From Psychrobacillus vulpis (GTDB taxonomy: Bacteria; Bacillota; Bacilli; Bacillales_A; Planococcaceae), in assembly GCF_006861825.1 (NCBI RefSeq), contig NZ_VDGI01000011.1, forward strand, positions 56,679-120,678: DNA of 64,000 bases, written 5' to 3'. Under the pieces are notes generated by a model that saw nothing but the letters and a program-made list of their open reading frames with translations, was not told the DNA's origin and made no database searches. Positions 55,656 through 64,000 of the stretch are shown piece after piece. How positions within the stretch are numbered: position 1 is the first letter of the stretch; each line of letters opens with the position of its first letter. The position numbers and the translations under genes were made by a program.

Positions 55656-56837
55656 TTAAAACCCCTTTGTATAGGCACGGTGTCTTTCAATTTCTGCTTT
55701 TAAAGAATCGATTTTATCACCATTAAATGTATCCAGAACAGCTGCTGCTATTTCCCATGCGATGACTGCTTCAGCAACTACAGATGCTGCAGGTACAGCA
55801 CAGCTATCAGAGCGTTCTATGCTTGCTTTAAATGGCTCTTTTGTATCTATATCTACACTTTGTAGTGGTTTATATAATGTTGGGATTGGCTTCATGACGC
55901 CTCTTACAACGATTGGCATACCTGTAGACATTCCACCTTCTAATCCACCAAGACGATTCGTGTCTCGAGTATAACCTTCTTCTTCACTCCAAGATATTTG
56001 ATCATGTACTTGACTTCCAAATAAGTTCGCCATTTCAAAGCCTAAACCAACTTCTACCCCTTTAAATGCGTTAATACTCATCATTGCCATTGCAAGTTTT
56101 CCATCTAACTTTCGATCGTAGTGTACATAACTTCCAACCCCTGCAGGCATTCCTTCAACAATCACTTCCACTACTCCACCAATAGTATCGCCAGCCTTTT
56201 TTGCACTGTCAATTGCTTCAACCATTTTTTCAGAAGCTTCAGGATCTAAACAATAAACAGGGTCCGCTTCAACAATTGCTCGAATTTCCTCTATCGTTTT
56301 TCCTGCTGCTAAATTTAAGTTTGCTTCGATACCGCCTATTTTCGTCACATGAGCAACGATAGAAATACCTAATTGTTTTAATAATTGCTTTGCAACAGCC
56401 CCAACTGCTACACGAACAGTAGTTTCACGAGCGGAAGAACGTTCTAATACATTTCGTAAATCTCGGTGTCCATATTTCATACCACCGACTAAATCTGCAT
56501 GACCTGGTCTTGGTCGAGTTATTTGTCTTTTAATATCATCTGGATCTATATCTTCACTAAGTGGCTCGATTCCCATAATATTTGTCCAATGCTTCCAGTC
56601 GTCGTTGTTTACGACGAGACAAACTGGAGATCCTAATGATTTTCCATGGCGAACACCCGCAGTAATAGCTACAGTATCTTTTTCGATCTGCATTCGTCTT
56701 CCACGACCATGGCCACCTTGTCGTCTCTTAAGCTCTTTATTAATCTGTTCACTAGTAATTTCTAATTGGGCTGGCAAGCCTTCAATAATTGCTGTAAGTT
56801 GTGGTCCATGAGACTCACCTGCTGTTAAATATCTCAC
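55656..56837 (-). CDS. aroC: Chorismate synthase
   Basis: Protein of 393 residues from the GTG at 56837 ([14 protein letters not shown]..., AAGGGGGAAA five bases upstream); the longer frame to 56897 has no such site and exceeds the family length. Motifs [26 protein letters not shown] and [17 protein letters not shown] bind EPSP and FMN. Called aroF in B. subtilis. First gene of the supraoperon. Confidence 0.97.
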   Translation of the reverse strand: MRYLTAGESHGPQLTAIIEGLPAQLEITSEQINKELKRRQGGHGRGRRMQIEKDTVAITAGVRHGKSLGSPVCLVVNNDDWKHWTNIMGIEPLSEDIDPDDIKRQITRPRPGHADLVGGMKYGHRDLRNVLERSSARETTVRVAVGAVAKQLLKQLGISIVAHVTKIGGIEANLNLAAGKTIEEIRAIVEADPVYCLDPEASEKMVEAIDSAKKAGDTIGGVVEVIVEGMPAGVGSYVHYDRKLDGKLAMAMMSINAFKGVEVGLGFEMANLFGSQVHDQISWSEEEGYTRDTNRLGGLEGGMSTGMPIVVRGVMKPIPTLYKPLQSVDIDTKEPFKASIERSDSCAVPAASVVAEAVIAWEIAAAVLDTFNGDKIDSLKAEIERHRAYTKGF

Positions 56838-56920
56838 AACACTTTCCCCCTTCAACTCGCTAAAGTATTTGTTTTCCACTATATCATAAAATGTCATTCG
56901 GAGTACAGAATATTAGAAGA

Positions 56921-56949
56921 AAACTGTCCGATTTTTAATCAGACAGTTT
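56921..56949 (-). terminator. Terminator between cheR and aroC
   Basis: AAACTGTC and GACAGTTT pair around 13 bases; on the minus strand TTTTCTT follows. It separates cheR from the aro genes. Confidence 0.8.
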
Positions 56950-56952
56950 CCT

Positions 56953-57723
56953 TTACTTTTTTCGATAGAAAAATGTATCTTCGGTTTCAAAACCATATTT
57001 ACTCGGATTAAAGATTTGTTCCGTACTGCCTACAAAGAGAATTCCTCCTGAACGGAGCGATTCACTAAAGTTATGATAAATTTTATCCTTTGCTTCTTCA
57101 GTAAAATAAATCATCACATTCCGACAAATTATTAAATCATAATTTTTCTCATATGTATCTTTTAATAAATTGTGTTTTTTAAAATGGGCAGTCTTTTTTA
57201 TCGCATCATCAACTTTAAAAAATTGGCCTTGTTGTTCGAAATATTTCAGCTTCATGTCCTCTGGTACTTCCGCAAGAGAACGTTCTGGGTATATACCAAT
57301 CTTTGCACGTTGAATCGCGTTTTCATCCAAATCTGTTGCGTTTACAGATATTTGAGATAGAGGGACATAATTTGAAAGTACCATAGCAGTAGTATACGGT
57401 TCTTCTCCTGTGGAACATGCAGCACTCCAAATTTTCAATCGTTTATTCTCGGATAACAGCTTAGGGAAAATTTTGTGTTGCAATACTTCCCAGCGTTTTC
57501 CATTACGATAAAACTCAGATACGTTGATCGTCATTCTATCTAAAAATTCATTCATTAAATCTCTGTCTTTATCAAGAGCTTGATAAAACTCGACAAAGTT
57601 TTTATATCCTTTTTTTTCATACAATGAAGTAAGACGTCGTCTCATCTGTGCTTCTTTATAAGCTGCAAGATCGATACCTGTTTTTAGTTTAACTGATTCC
57701 ACAAACTTTATGTAATCTGGCAA
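56953..57723 (-). CDS. cheR: Chemotaxis protein methyltransferase CheR
   Basis: Protein of 256 residues. N-terminal helical receptor-recognition domain (about 1-75; MRRRLTSLYEKKGY) and SAM-dependent domain with IWSAACSTGEEPYTTAM, NATDLDENAI and IICRNVMIYF. It methylates glutamates of chemoreceptors. Upstream of aroC as in B. subtilis, but ndk is 1 kb away beyond a repeat island. Confidence 0.96.
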   Translation of the reverse strand: MPDYIKFVESVKLKTGIDLAAYKEAQMRRRLTSLYEKKGYKNFVEFYQALDKDRDLMNEFLDRMTINVSEFYRNGKRWEVLQHKIFPKLLSENKRLKIWSAACSTGEEPYTTAMVLSNYVPLSQISVNATDLDENAIQRAKIGIYPERSLAEVPEDMKLKYFEQQGQFFKVDDAIKKTAHFKKHNLLKDTYEKNYDLIICRNVMIYFTEEAKDKIYHNFSESLRSGGILFVGSTEQIFNPSKYGFETEDTFFYRKK

Positions 57724-57809
57724 ATGACATCGTTCCTTTCGAAATCATATATCAAGTATACAGTATTCAGAACATTTAGGACATAAAAAATACGCATGCG
57801 CCCTTTAAG

Positions 57810-58082
57810 TGCATCTTCTCTTCATCGTTTCTAGCGTGCTTTGGACAGTATGTCGGCCATCTTATTACCAGATAAGCTTTAAGAGGGACGGGAAGTGGCA
57901 AGCCACTTCCCGTCCCTCTTTTTCGGTAATCCTTTGGCTGTCGTTTGCCCGTCGCCTGCTTGAAATGGTTGGAGTCAAGTTTCTTTTGCTTAGGTTAATG
58001 AAAGAATTGATACTATCTACCTGGAGAGCGGCGCCCGAAGATACAATTTCGGGCTCTCTTCGCTTCTCAATTTAGAGATGCT
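57810..58082. repeat. Structured dispersed repeat, copy 2
   Basis: Same orientation and almost same sequence as 24803-25078. The strong hairpin is at 57883-57918 (GAGGGACGGGAAGTGGC/GCCACTTCCCGTCCCTC) with TTTTTC after it; here an extra C-G pair replaces an unpaired A of copy 1. The second hairpin is weaker, GAGAGCGGCGCCC having lost part of its partner. Confidence 0.75.
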
Positions 58083-58262
58083 GCTTATTTTTTTCAAGTA
58101 TTAATGTCGAAAACATATGAACAAAAACGAGGGCGGAGAAAAACTTGAAGTTAGTACTTTTATGGGGACTATTTACTGTATTCTTTTTTATATAAGAGAA
58201 TTTAGCATGGCACATTTTTTTTGCAATGGTCTTGAGCAGGAGCAACTTCTTTGTTATTTCTT
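58083..58262. other. AT-rich spacer inside the cheR-ndk island
   Basis: No gene or RNA recognised between the structured repeat and the GC-rich repeats. Confidence 0.3.
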
Positions 58263-58561
58263 GAAAATCGTTGAAAAAGGCGACATTCCTACGGGAATAG
58301 CGTTAGTCGAAGACCCCCGTGCTGCGCGAGGAGGCTGAGGCAACGCCCGCGGAAAGGGAGGGCACTGAAAAAGTGTCATTCATATAAATTATCTATCAAA
58401 TAGTCCTAAGAGAATTTAGCGCTTTGGCATTCGCTTTCCGTGGGCGAGCGACGAGCCTCCTCCTACGCTTCGCTTCGTGCGGGGTCTCGTCTATCTCGCT
58501 TTCCCGCAGGAGTCTCATGCGTCGTGCTAAATTCTTTAAATGATATACAGCAAATAGTTCC
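58263..58561. repeat. GC-rich repeat joined to the 199-bp block
   Basis: 58263-58362 is a version of the element at 50333 (GAAAATCGTTGAA, GGGAATAGCGTTAGTCGAAG, CGCCCGCGGAAAGGGAGG), but its right end is replaced at GGG|CACTGAAAAAGT by the 199-base block (58363-58561) that also occurs at 49810-50008. Confidence 0.75.
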
Positions 58562-58577
58562 CAAACTCGTTCAGGGT

Positions 58578-58660
58578 CCTTACAAGTCTTTACTAATCCT
58601 AGTAAAAGTTCTATAACCACTGGGTTCATAGTACATCAATTTTATATACTTTCTTATCTT
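58578..58660. repeat. 85-bp AT-rich repeat, copy 2
   Basis: Nearly identical to 25822-25906; contains TTTACTAATCCTAGTAAA and ends TATACTTTCTTATCTT. Confidence 0.75.
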
Positions 58661-58664
58661 ATAA

Positions 58665-58703
58665 AAAAAGACAGCCAAATTAGAAACATTTGACTGTCTT
58701 TTT
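58665..58703 (-). terminator. Terminator downstream of ndk
   Basis: AAAAAGACAGCCAAAT pairs with ATTTGACTGTCTTTTT (one unpaired base); T runs occur on both strands. About 100 bases past ndk. Confidence 0.85.
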
Positions 58704-58803
58704 AAATCTAATAGATATTAAAGTTTACCTTCTACTCTATAACTGCCTAGTTTTAGACTCAGGTGCTTCTACGCTTGTGGAGTAGGACGGAGTCTATCGC
58801 TTT

Positions 58804-59250
58804 TTAGTTAATCCAGTTGTTAGCGTCTTTTGCGTATGCAACTAATTCTTCTTGTTTGAAGAAAAGACCAATTTCGCGTTCAGCGCTTTCTGGTGAGTCA
58901 GAACCGTGGATAATGTTTTTACCAACAGTTACTGCGAAATCTCCACGAATAGTTCCTGGAGCTGATTCTTTTGGATTTGTAGCACCCATCATAAGACGAG
59001 CTGTTGAAATAACGTTTTCACCTTCCCAAACCATTGCGAAAACTGGTCCAGAAGTGATGAAATCTACTAGTTCACCAAAGAATGGGCGTTCTTTATGTTC
59101 ACCGTAATGTTGTTCTGCTAATTCAGTAGGAATTTGCATTAATTTTGCTCCAACTAATTGATATCCTTTTTTCTCAAAACGACTTACGATTTCTCCGATT
59201 AAGTTACGTTGTACGCCATCAGGTTTTACCATTAAAAATGTTTTTTCCAT
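58804..59250 (-). CDS. ndk: Nucleoside diphosphate kinase
   Basis: Protein of 148 residues from ATG 59250 (AAGGAG eight bases before); the frame extended to 59259 would start in the spacer. Contains [15 protein letters not shown], the region [20 protein letters not shown] with the catalytic His, and the usual C-terminus. Balances NTP and dNTP pools. Between hepT and cheR as in B. subtilis. Confidence 0.97.
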   Translation of the reverse strand: MEKTFLMVKPDGVQRNLIGEIVSRFEKKGYQLVGAKLMQIPTELAEQHYGEHKERPFFGELVDFITSGPVFAMVWEGENVISTARLMMGATNPKESAPGTIRGDFAVTVGKNIIHGSDSPESAEREIGLFFKQEELVAYAKDANNWIN

Positions 59251-59330
59251 GAATAACACTCCTTAAATATATATAATGGCTCAATTTCTCCACCGTTAAA
59301 AATAGTATCATTAAGGTTCACTATTTTCAA

Positions 59331-60305
59331 TTAAAACTTACGTTTACTCATAAATAAAGCAATATTTTGTAACGATTTTTTTGCAGAACTTGCTGGTAGT
59401 TGCTTAATTTCGTTTAATGCTTTTTCTAAGTACATATTACTTACTTGCTTTGCACGCGTAATTCCATCCGATTTTCTAATCTCTGATAGTAATTTCTGTT
59501 TGTTTTCTTCTGAAATTTCTCCATCCAGAGCTTCCATTAATAATGGATAAATAGATTGTTCATTTTTCACATAAAGAACTGGTAACGTAATATTACCTTG
59601 TAGCAAATCGCTTCCAGCAGGTTTACCAAGCTGTTCATCTGTTGAAGTAATGTCTAATATGTCATCAATTATTTGAAAAGACATACCAACATAATATCCG
59701 AAGCGTTTTAAATGTCTTATTGTTTTTTCATCCGCCTGCGATGCAATTGCTCCTAATTCACAGCTTGCAGAAATTAAGATAGCAGTTTTTCGTTTTATTC
59801 TTCTTAAGTAATCACGAACTGTTTGGTCTAATAAACGCTTATCCTCTATTTGGATAATTTCCCCTATACAAAGTTCGACCATTGTATGAGATAACACTTC
59901 ATGTGCATATGTATTTTCTAATGCCGTTATGTATTCTATTGCTCTAGCAAAGAGAAAGTCTCCTGTATACATCGCTACTCGATTATTCCACTGAGCCTTT
60001 ACAGTTTCTCTTCCCCTTCTTGTCTCAGCGTCGTCTATTACATCGTCATGAACAAGGGAAGCCATATGAATGAGTTCAATTGGAACAGCAACATTTTTTA
60101 TGGATTCAATCGAATAGTTTCCAAACTTCGCTGAAAGCAGGACAAATACGGGACGAATCCGTTTACCTCCAGCAAGAAGTAAATGAAGAGAAGCTTCATT
60201 CAATAAGTGAGATGAAGAATTCACCGCTATTGCCAGTTCTTTTTCGATGACATCTAAATCCGATTTTAGATCGGAATAAAGTAATTTCAACTTCATCTTA
60301 TCCAC
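59331..60305 (-). CDS. hepT: Heptaprenyl diphosphate synthase, component II
   Basis: Protein of 324 residues, GTG start (ATG 60296 possible). Polyprenyl synthase with both aspartate motifs: LVHDDVIDDAETRRG and FQIIDDILDITS. Together with component I (61034) it makes the C35 side chain of menaquinone-7. Third gene of hepS-menG-hepT. Confidence 0.96.
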   Translation of the reverse strand: MDKMKLKLLYSDLKSDLDVIEKELAIAVNSSSHLLNEASLHLLLAGGKRIRPVFVLLSAKFGNYSIESIKNVAVPIELIHMASLVHDDVIDDAETRRGRETVKAQWNNRVAMYTGDFLFARAIEYITALENTYAHEVLSHTMVELCIGEIIQIEDKRLLDQTVRDYLRRIKRKTAILISASCELGAIASQADEKTIRHLKRFGYYVGMSFQIIDDILDITSTDEQLGKPAGSDLLQGNITLPVLYVKNEQSIYPLLMEALDGEISEENKQKLLSEIRKSDGITRAKQVSNMYLEKALNEIKQLPASSAKKSLQNIALFMSKRKF

Positions 60306-60325
60306 AGATAAATACCTTCTCCCAC

Positions 60326-61030
60326 TTAAATATCTTTTTTAAAACCAATATGTCTTGCTGCTGCTCCACCACTAAATGGCTTGCTCGTTACATTTTTTAA
60401 ACCTACTTCTTCAAATAACTTAGTTAGTGCTGCTCTGTTTGGAAAGTCTTTTGCAGACTCTTGCAACCAAGAGTATTCTTTGTAGCTTTTCGCGAACAGC
60501 TTACCAAATAGAGGCATTACATAACGGAAGTATAAACGAAAAACTCCATTAAATAGTTTAGAGTCGGGTTGTGAAGTTTCCAAACAAACAACCATGCCAC
60601 CAGGTTTTACAACACGATTCATTTCTTTTAATACTTGTTTGTAATCTGGCACATTGCGAAGACCGAAACCAATCGTTGCGTAGTCAAATAAGTTATCTTC
60701 AAATGGTAACTCCATTGCATTTCCTTGTACCAGTTCAATTTGAGAAATGTTTTTAACTTTCTCTTTTCCTACATTCAACATATTTTGACTAAAGTCTAAT
60801 CCAATCACTTTACCAGTTGGTCCAGTCTCATTGGCTAAAGCGATTGTCCAATCAGCAGTACCACAACATACGTCGAGCGCTTTACTTCCAGTTTTTACTT
60901 TCATCGATTTCATCGTATCATTTCGCCACTTTTTATGTTGCTGAAAGCTTATGACTGAATTCATAGAATCATAGTTATCTGAAATTTTCTCAAAAACTTC
61001 ATGTACATATTGCTCTTTTGATTTTCCCAT
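60326..61030 (-). CDS. menG: Demethylmenaquinone methyltransferase
   Basis: Protein of 234 residues, MenG/UbiE family: [20 protein letters not shown] motif [31 protein letters not shown], and [12 protein letters not shown]. Last step of menaquinone synthesis. Lies between hepS and hepT, three bases after hepS. Confidence 0.97.
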   Translation of the reverse strand: MGKSKEQYVHEVFEKISDNYDSMNSVISFQQHKKWRNDTMKSMKVKTGSKALDVCCGTADWTIALANETGPTGKVIGLDFSQNMLNVGKEKVKNISQIELVQGNAMELPFEDNLFDYATIGFGLRNVPDYKQVLKEMNRVVKPGGMVVCLETSQPDSKLFNGVFRLYFRYVMPLFGKLFAKSYKEYSWLQESAKDFPNRAALTKLFEEVGLKNVTSKPFSGGAAARHIGFKKDI

Positions 61031-61033
61031 CGT

Positions 61034-61795
61034 TTAACCTTCTCTCAACTGCTTTTCCAACGAAAAAGCACTCACACGCTCTAAAATTGCTTGTTTTAAT
61101 GGTTCCTTTAATAATTCGGAAGAACGTACATCACGTACTAGTGCGTTTTCGATTTTTTCTATTTCCAATATTAGTGAAACCTTGTTCAATTGAAAAATTT
61201 TTGATTTGCTTATATAAAACGTTCGTTCATTTTTTTCAAAAGAAGCTAATTCTTTTTTCAACACTTCAAGCAACATTGCTTCTTTCATAATGAACACGTA
61301 CTCATGAAATGAATAATATTCTAGAAATTGTTCAATCGGTTTACTTTCAATAAGCTGAATAGATTGTATTAGCTGTTCAAAAGTATATTCTTGCAAATCG
61401 TAAAATCTCGATTTATGTTCTGTTACGGAAGCTACACCACTAGACAGTTGTTGAATCAAATCTATTTTACTATCCTTAGCCAAAAGCTGATAATATCGTC
61501 CGCTATAATAATCTCCTGCAAGCACTTGTAATTGCTGAGCTTTTGAAGATGCATTTTCTTCTTTCACTAAATCATGTGCTGCTAGGGCTGTAAAAATTAG
61601 AGACACAGCGATCGCAGAAATCTTTTCTGATTTATTCCACTCTTCCCCATTCAGTAATGGTAAAAGTGTATAAAACAAACGATTTTCATCAACAACAGGG
61701 ATTCCTGTGTACTTTTGCAAAGTGTTTTGTTGAATTTGCATGAGAATATTCTTTTTATAGTGTTCTACATGTTGTGTCATCAATGCTTCGTTCAT
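61034..61795 (-). CDS. hepS: Heptaprenyl diphosphate synthase, component I
   Basis: Protein of 253 residues from ATG 61795 (GGAG eight bases before). Helical, lacking the aspartate motifs, as expected for the regulatory HepS subunit; it shows LLAGDYYSGRYYQLLA, the family signature LAGDYYSG. Partner of HepT. First gene of the hep-men operon, after mtrB. Confidence 0.93.
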   Translation of the reverse strand: MNEALMTQHVEHYKKNILMQIQQNTLQKYTGIPVVDENRLFYTLLPLLNGEEWNKSEKISAIAVSLIFTALAAHDLVKEENASSKAQQLQVLAGDYYSGRYYQLLAKDSKIDLIQQLSSGVASVTEHKSRFYDLQEYTFEQLIQSIQLIESKPIEQFLEYYSFHEYVFIMKEAMLLEVLKKELASFEKNERTFYISKSKIFQLNKVSLILEIEKIENALVRDVRSSELLKEPLKQAILERVSAFSLEKQLREG

Positions 61796-61891
61796 ACACT
61801 TTACTCCATTTCTCAACCGCAGTTAGTCTTACATGTATAATTCTTTCATGTTAAAGCAACATTCATTTTGAAAGAAAAATTTGTATACTTA

Positions 61892-62113
61892 TTACTTTTT
61901 GGATTCACTTTCAATTACGCCATTGGCCGTATGAATAGATGCTTTCCCTCTAATTTTCATAGCTGAAGTATGTTCTGTGAATTGAGCAATCATTACTTCA
62001 CCTGTATCAAGCTTTTCTGAATGATGGAATTTAGTATCAGTACCACGTGTTAATCCGATGACTTGTACGCCATCTTCTTCTGCTTTAATAACTATAAAAT
62101 CTGAACTAGACAT
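61892..62113 (-). CDS. mtrB: Tryptophan RNA-binding attenuation protein (TRAP)
   Basis: Protein of 73 residues from ATG 62113 (AAAGGAG eight bases before). The sequence [32 protein letters not shown] and [15 protein letters not shown] carries the tryptophan-binding and RNA-binding (Lys, Arg) residues of TRAP, an 11-mer that binds GAG/UAG repeats. The trp operon, its main target, is not in the window although B. subtilis has it between aroH and hisC. Confidence 0.95.
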   Translation of the reverse strand: MSSSDFIVIKAEEDGVQVIGLTRGTDTKFHHSEKLDTGEVMIAQFTEHTSAMKIRGKASIHTANGVIESESKK

Positions 62114-62180
62114 TTTAACGTCTCCTTTGTTCACAGTCTTTTTTCATCATACCATATTCTTAACCATTCATCCAAAACTG

Positions 62181-62750
62181 TTACTTCATCTGTATAAAAG
62201 ATAATATTTCGGATCGTTTTACTTCATCAGTTTCGAGTATTCCTCTCGCAACAGCAGTGACCGTTTTGGCACCAGGTTTTTTAATGCCTCGCATAGTCAT
62301 ACACATATGCTCGGCTTCAATTACTACATAGACTCCATAAGGATTTAACATTTCCATAATGCTATCCGCAATTGTTGAAGTGATTCTTTCTTGTAATTGT
62401 GGACGCCTTGCCGTAGTTTCTACCGCACGAGCTAGTTTACTTAAACCAGTGACCACACCATTACGTGGAATATACGCAACATGAGCTTTTCCATAGAAAG
62501 GTACTAAATGATGCTCACACATTGAGTAGAATGGGATGTCTTTTACTAATACAAGTTCTTCATGGTTCTCATTAAAAACTGTTTGAAAATATTCTTTTGG
62601 ATCTTGATGTAGTCCTTCGAACATTTCAGCATACATTTTGGAAACTCTCTTAGGCGTGTCTAGCAATCCTTCTCTATTAGGATCTTCTCCGACAGCTTCT
62701 AAAATCATTTTAACTGCTTCCTCTATTTTGTTCAGATCGACATTTGCCAT
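62181..62750 (-). CDS. folE: GTP cyclohydrolase I
   Basis: Protein of 189 residues. Zinc-site motif [20 protein letters not shown] and [18 protein letters not shown], plus RPQLQERIT. First step of folate synthesis (mtrA in older Bacillus naming). Followed by mtrB, as in B. subtilis. Confidence 0.97.
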   Translation of the reverse strand: MANVDLNKIEEAVKMILEAVGEDPNREGLLDTPKRVSKMYAEMFEGLHQDPKEYFQTVFNENHEELVLVKDIPFYSMCEHHLVPFYGKAHVAYIPRNGVVTGLSKLARAVETTARRPQLQERITSTIADSIMEMLNPYGVYVVIEAEHMCMTMRGIKKPGAKTVTAVARGILETDEVKRSEILSFIQMK

Positions 62751-62874
62751 CTGTTAACCCCCTAAGCAAAACTTCGTTATATACCATTAGCATCTTAGCA
62801 CACGATTCAAATATAATAAATGTTTTTCCACTATGTATAATCATTGTTGCAATGATATCACTTTCTAATTGAAA

Positions 62875-62914
62875 AGAACGGTTACCAAGAAGCTAGCTTC
62901 GAGGTAACCGTTCT
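62875..62914 (-). terminator. Terminator hairpin of hbs
   Basis: AGAACGGTTACC and GGTAACCGTTCT form a 12-base-pair stem enclosing a second palindrome, AAGCTAGCTT. It lies just past the hbs stop; T run weak. Confidence 0.7.
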
Positions 62915-62931
62915 ATGTACTACAGCATCAG

Positions 62932-63204
62932 TTATTTAACTGCGTCTTTAAGCGCTTTACCTGGCTTGAAAGCAGGCACTTTGCTTGCAGCGATGTCGAT
63001 TTCTTTACCTGTTTGAGGGTTACGTCCTTTACGTGCAGCACGTTCACGAACCTCAAAGTTACCAAAACCGATTAATTGAACTTTGTCTCCACCTGCAAGA
63101 GCAGTTTGAATTGATTCAAATACAGCTTCTACAGCTTTAGAAGCGTCTTTTTTAGAAAGATCTGCAGCTTCAGCAACAGAGTTCACTAATTCTGTTTTAT
63201 TCAT
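62932..63204 (-). CDS. hbs: DNA-binding protein HU
   Basis: Protein of 90 residues ([20 protein letters not shown]...). ATG 63204 lies a few bases after GGAGGTGA; the GTG at 63213 is inside that site. Beta-arm signature [21 protein letters not shown]. Main nucleoid protein. Next to folE-mtrB as in B. subtilis. Confidence 0.97.
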   Translation of the reverse strand: MNKTELVNSVAEAADLSKKDASKAVEAVFESIQTALAGGDKVQLIGFGNFEVRERAARKGRNPQTGKEIDIAASKVPAFKPGKALKDAVK

Positions 63205-63247
63205 ACCATTCACCTCCTCTCAAGGAAGATAGCTTCAACCTGTAAAA

Positions 63248-63276
63248 AGAGTATCACAACCAAAAAGGCTACGCAA
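63248..63276 (-). promoter_or_regulatory. SigA-type promoter of hbs
   Basis: On the minus strand TTGCGT, 17 bases, TACTCT with an upstream TG (extended -10), about 45 bases before the hbs start. Confidence 0.55.
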
Positions 63277-63546
63277 CACTATTTGTATGTGTTTTGGGAA
63301 CTTTATGCAAAAATATTGGTATTTTATGAAATAACAGGACTTTTCACATAGGAATAAAGCTCATTTTCTTCTATATCGATATACTACTAGTAAAAGTTTA
63401 CCAAAAGTATAAACATACATTTTCTCGATTAAAAACTAAAAAATGAATAATGGAGTGTCACGGACTTCACTGATGCACTTGTCGTCCATTTGTAAAAACG
63501 ATAACAATCTGGCCTTTAATAAATTCCAAAAAACAAAGTAAATAAA
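63277..63546. other. Intergenic upstream of hbs
   Basis: AT-rich; no gene found. Further hbs promoters may lie here. Confidence 0.3.
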
Positions 63547-63582
63547 AAATGCCAAGAGAAATTATATATTCTCTAGGCATTT
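63547..63582. terminator. Terminator-like hairpin
   Basis: AAATGCC...GGCATTT with inner AAGAGAA and TTCTCT; A/T runs on both sides. Presumably ends a transcript entering from the right. Confidence 0.6.
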
Positions 63583-63629
63583 CATACTGTAGACAAATTC
63601 ATTTTACAATGAATAGAGATGTATGAGAG

Positions 63630-63804
63630 AATCAGCGGGGCCCGCCACTTCACTTTCCGTGGGCTTGGCTTCAGCCTCCTCGTCACTGCATAGACACTGA
63701 AAAAGTCCCTATAATTCGATTTTGCCAAATGAGGTAGTCTAATATTCCAGTAAATAAGAAAATCGTTGAAACGGCTCCCTTTCCGGAGGGCACTGAAAAA
63801 CCTT
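63630..63804. repeat. GC-rich repeat fragments near the window end
   Basis: Contains GTGGGCTTGGCTTCAGCCTC, CACTGAAAAAGT at 63695, then an inverted copy of 50421-50510 (TTCGATTTTGCCAAATGAGG, GAAAATCGTTGAAACGGCTC), and a second CACTGAAAAA at 63791 bordering the transposase segment. Confidence 0.7.
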
Positions 63805-63844
63805 AGCTTTTAATTTTTTTATATACTCGCCATCAAAAAAGACA

Positions 63845-63872
63845 ATTTTTCGTTCGATTTTGAACGAAAAAT
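63845..63872 (-). terminator. Terminator of the transposase gene
   Basis: ATTTTTCGTTC and GAACGAAAAAT form an 11-base-pair stem; CTTTTTT follows on the minus strand, 20 bases past the transposase stop. Confidence 0.75.
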
Positions 63873-63893
63873 CGCCTTTTTCTCCTGTTTTTT

Positions 63894-64000
63894 TTACTTT
63901 TCTTCCTTCAATAGGCTCATAATTCTTTTCAGATTTACTGCAAAGATTGCCATTGCACCTTGCATCTGTATACCGAATAGACCCGCGGATGATGCTACAT
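63894..64000 (-). CDS. C-terminal end of a transposase, cut by window edge
   Basis: The frame open to the window edge ends SSAGLFGIQMQGAMAIFAVN then LKRIMSLLKEEK and a stop. The Q-A-x-AxxFAVNLKRIM-LL pattern is typical of the last helix of DDE transposases (IS1182/IS4-like). Only 34 residues are visible, so the family is uncertain. It lies next to a CACTGAAAAA boundary. Confidence 0.55.
   Translation of the reverse strand, partial: VASSAGLFGIQMQGAMAIFAVNLKRIMSLLKEEK

Noticed and set aside
57809..58629. Reading frames in the cheR-ndk gap
   Set aside because: They follow the dispersed repeats, and the matching region at 24786 opens in a different way.

Overview
The window is a low-GC, Bacillota chromosome segment. 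Almost every housekeeping gene has a close counterpart in Bacillus subtilis, in the order known there from ypwA back to hbs. Spore-coat-type genes, the dispersed GC-rich repeats and the missing B. subtilis genes noted below suggest an endospore former of the Bacillaceae/Caryophanaceae (former Planococcaceae), perhaps Psychrobacillus-like. That genus is an inference from general resemblance, not a measurement.

Layout. (1) 1-9.4 kb is an accessory spore-surface-like region: two tandem SPOCS/DUF3794-type proteins (the first cut by the window edge), a 74-residue protein, a decayed copy of it, and a giant gene of about 2150 codons. The giant protein carries about 22 repeats, a rearranged SPOCS domain and a C-terminal copy of the 74-residue protein. 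(2) 9.7-24.8 kb: ypwA, ypvA, ypsC, a PAS-GGDEF-EAL protein, rnpB, gpsB, yprB, yprA and yppE on the minus strand, then recU-ponA on the plus strand. (3) 24.8-26.1 kb is a repeat island. (4) 26.2-37.1 kb: ypoC-nth-dnaD, asnS, ypmB-ypmA, dinG, a ZIP transporter, the panBCD operon and birA. (5) 37.1-38.2 kb is AT-rich with a decayed membrane-protein gene. (6) 38.2-49.1 kb: cca, bshA, mgsA, dapB, a MazG-like gene, a YitT-type protein, a YugP-type protease, ypjA, qcrABC, ypiF, ypiB and ypiA. (7) 49.1-50.6 kb is a second repeat island with a transposase remnant. (8) 50.7-56.9 kb: the aromatic amino acid supraoperon aroC-aroB-aroH-hisC-tyrA-aroA, with no trp genes in it. (9) 57-63.2 kb: cheR, a repeat island, ndk, hepT-menG-hepS, mtrB, folE and hbs. 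(10) The end holds more repeats and the C-terminal end of a transposase.

The core genes form coherent pathways. These are chorismate, tyrosine and histidine synthesis (aroC/B/H, hisC, tyrA, aroA), menaquinone side chain and methylation (hepS, menG, hepT) feeding the menaquinol:cytochrome c reductase (qcrABC), pantothenate (panBCD), DNA replication and repair (dnaD, nth, recU, dinG, ypvA, yprA), and cell-wall synthesis with its regulator (ponA, gpsB).

Most novel material lies in the first 9.4 kb, where the repeats of the giant protein appear to be multiplied copies of one SPOCS beta-strand, and in a set of dispersed GC-rich, strongly folded repeats that share a recurrent CACTGAAAAAGT boundary.
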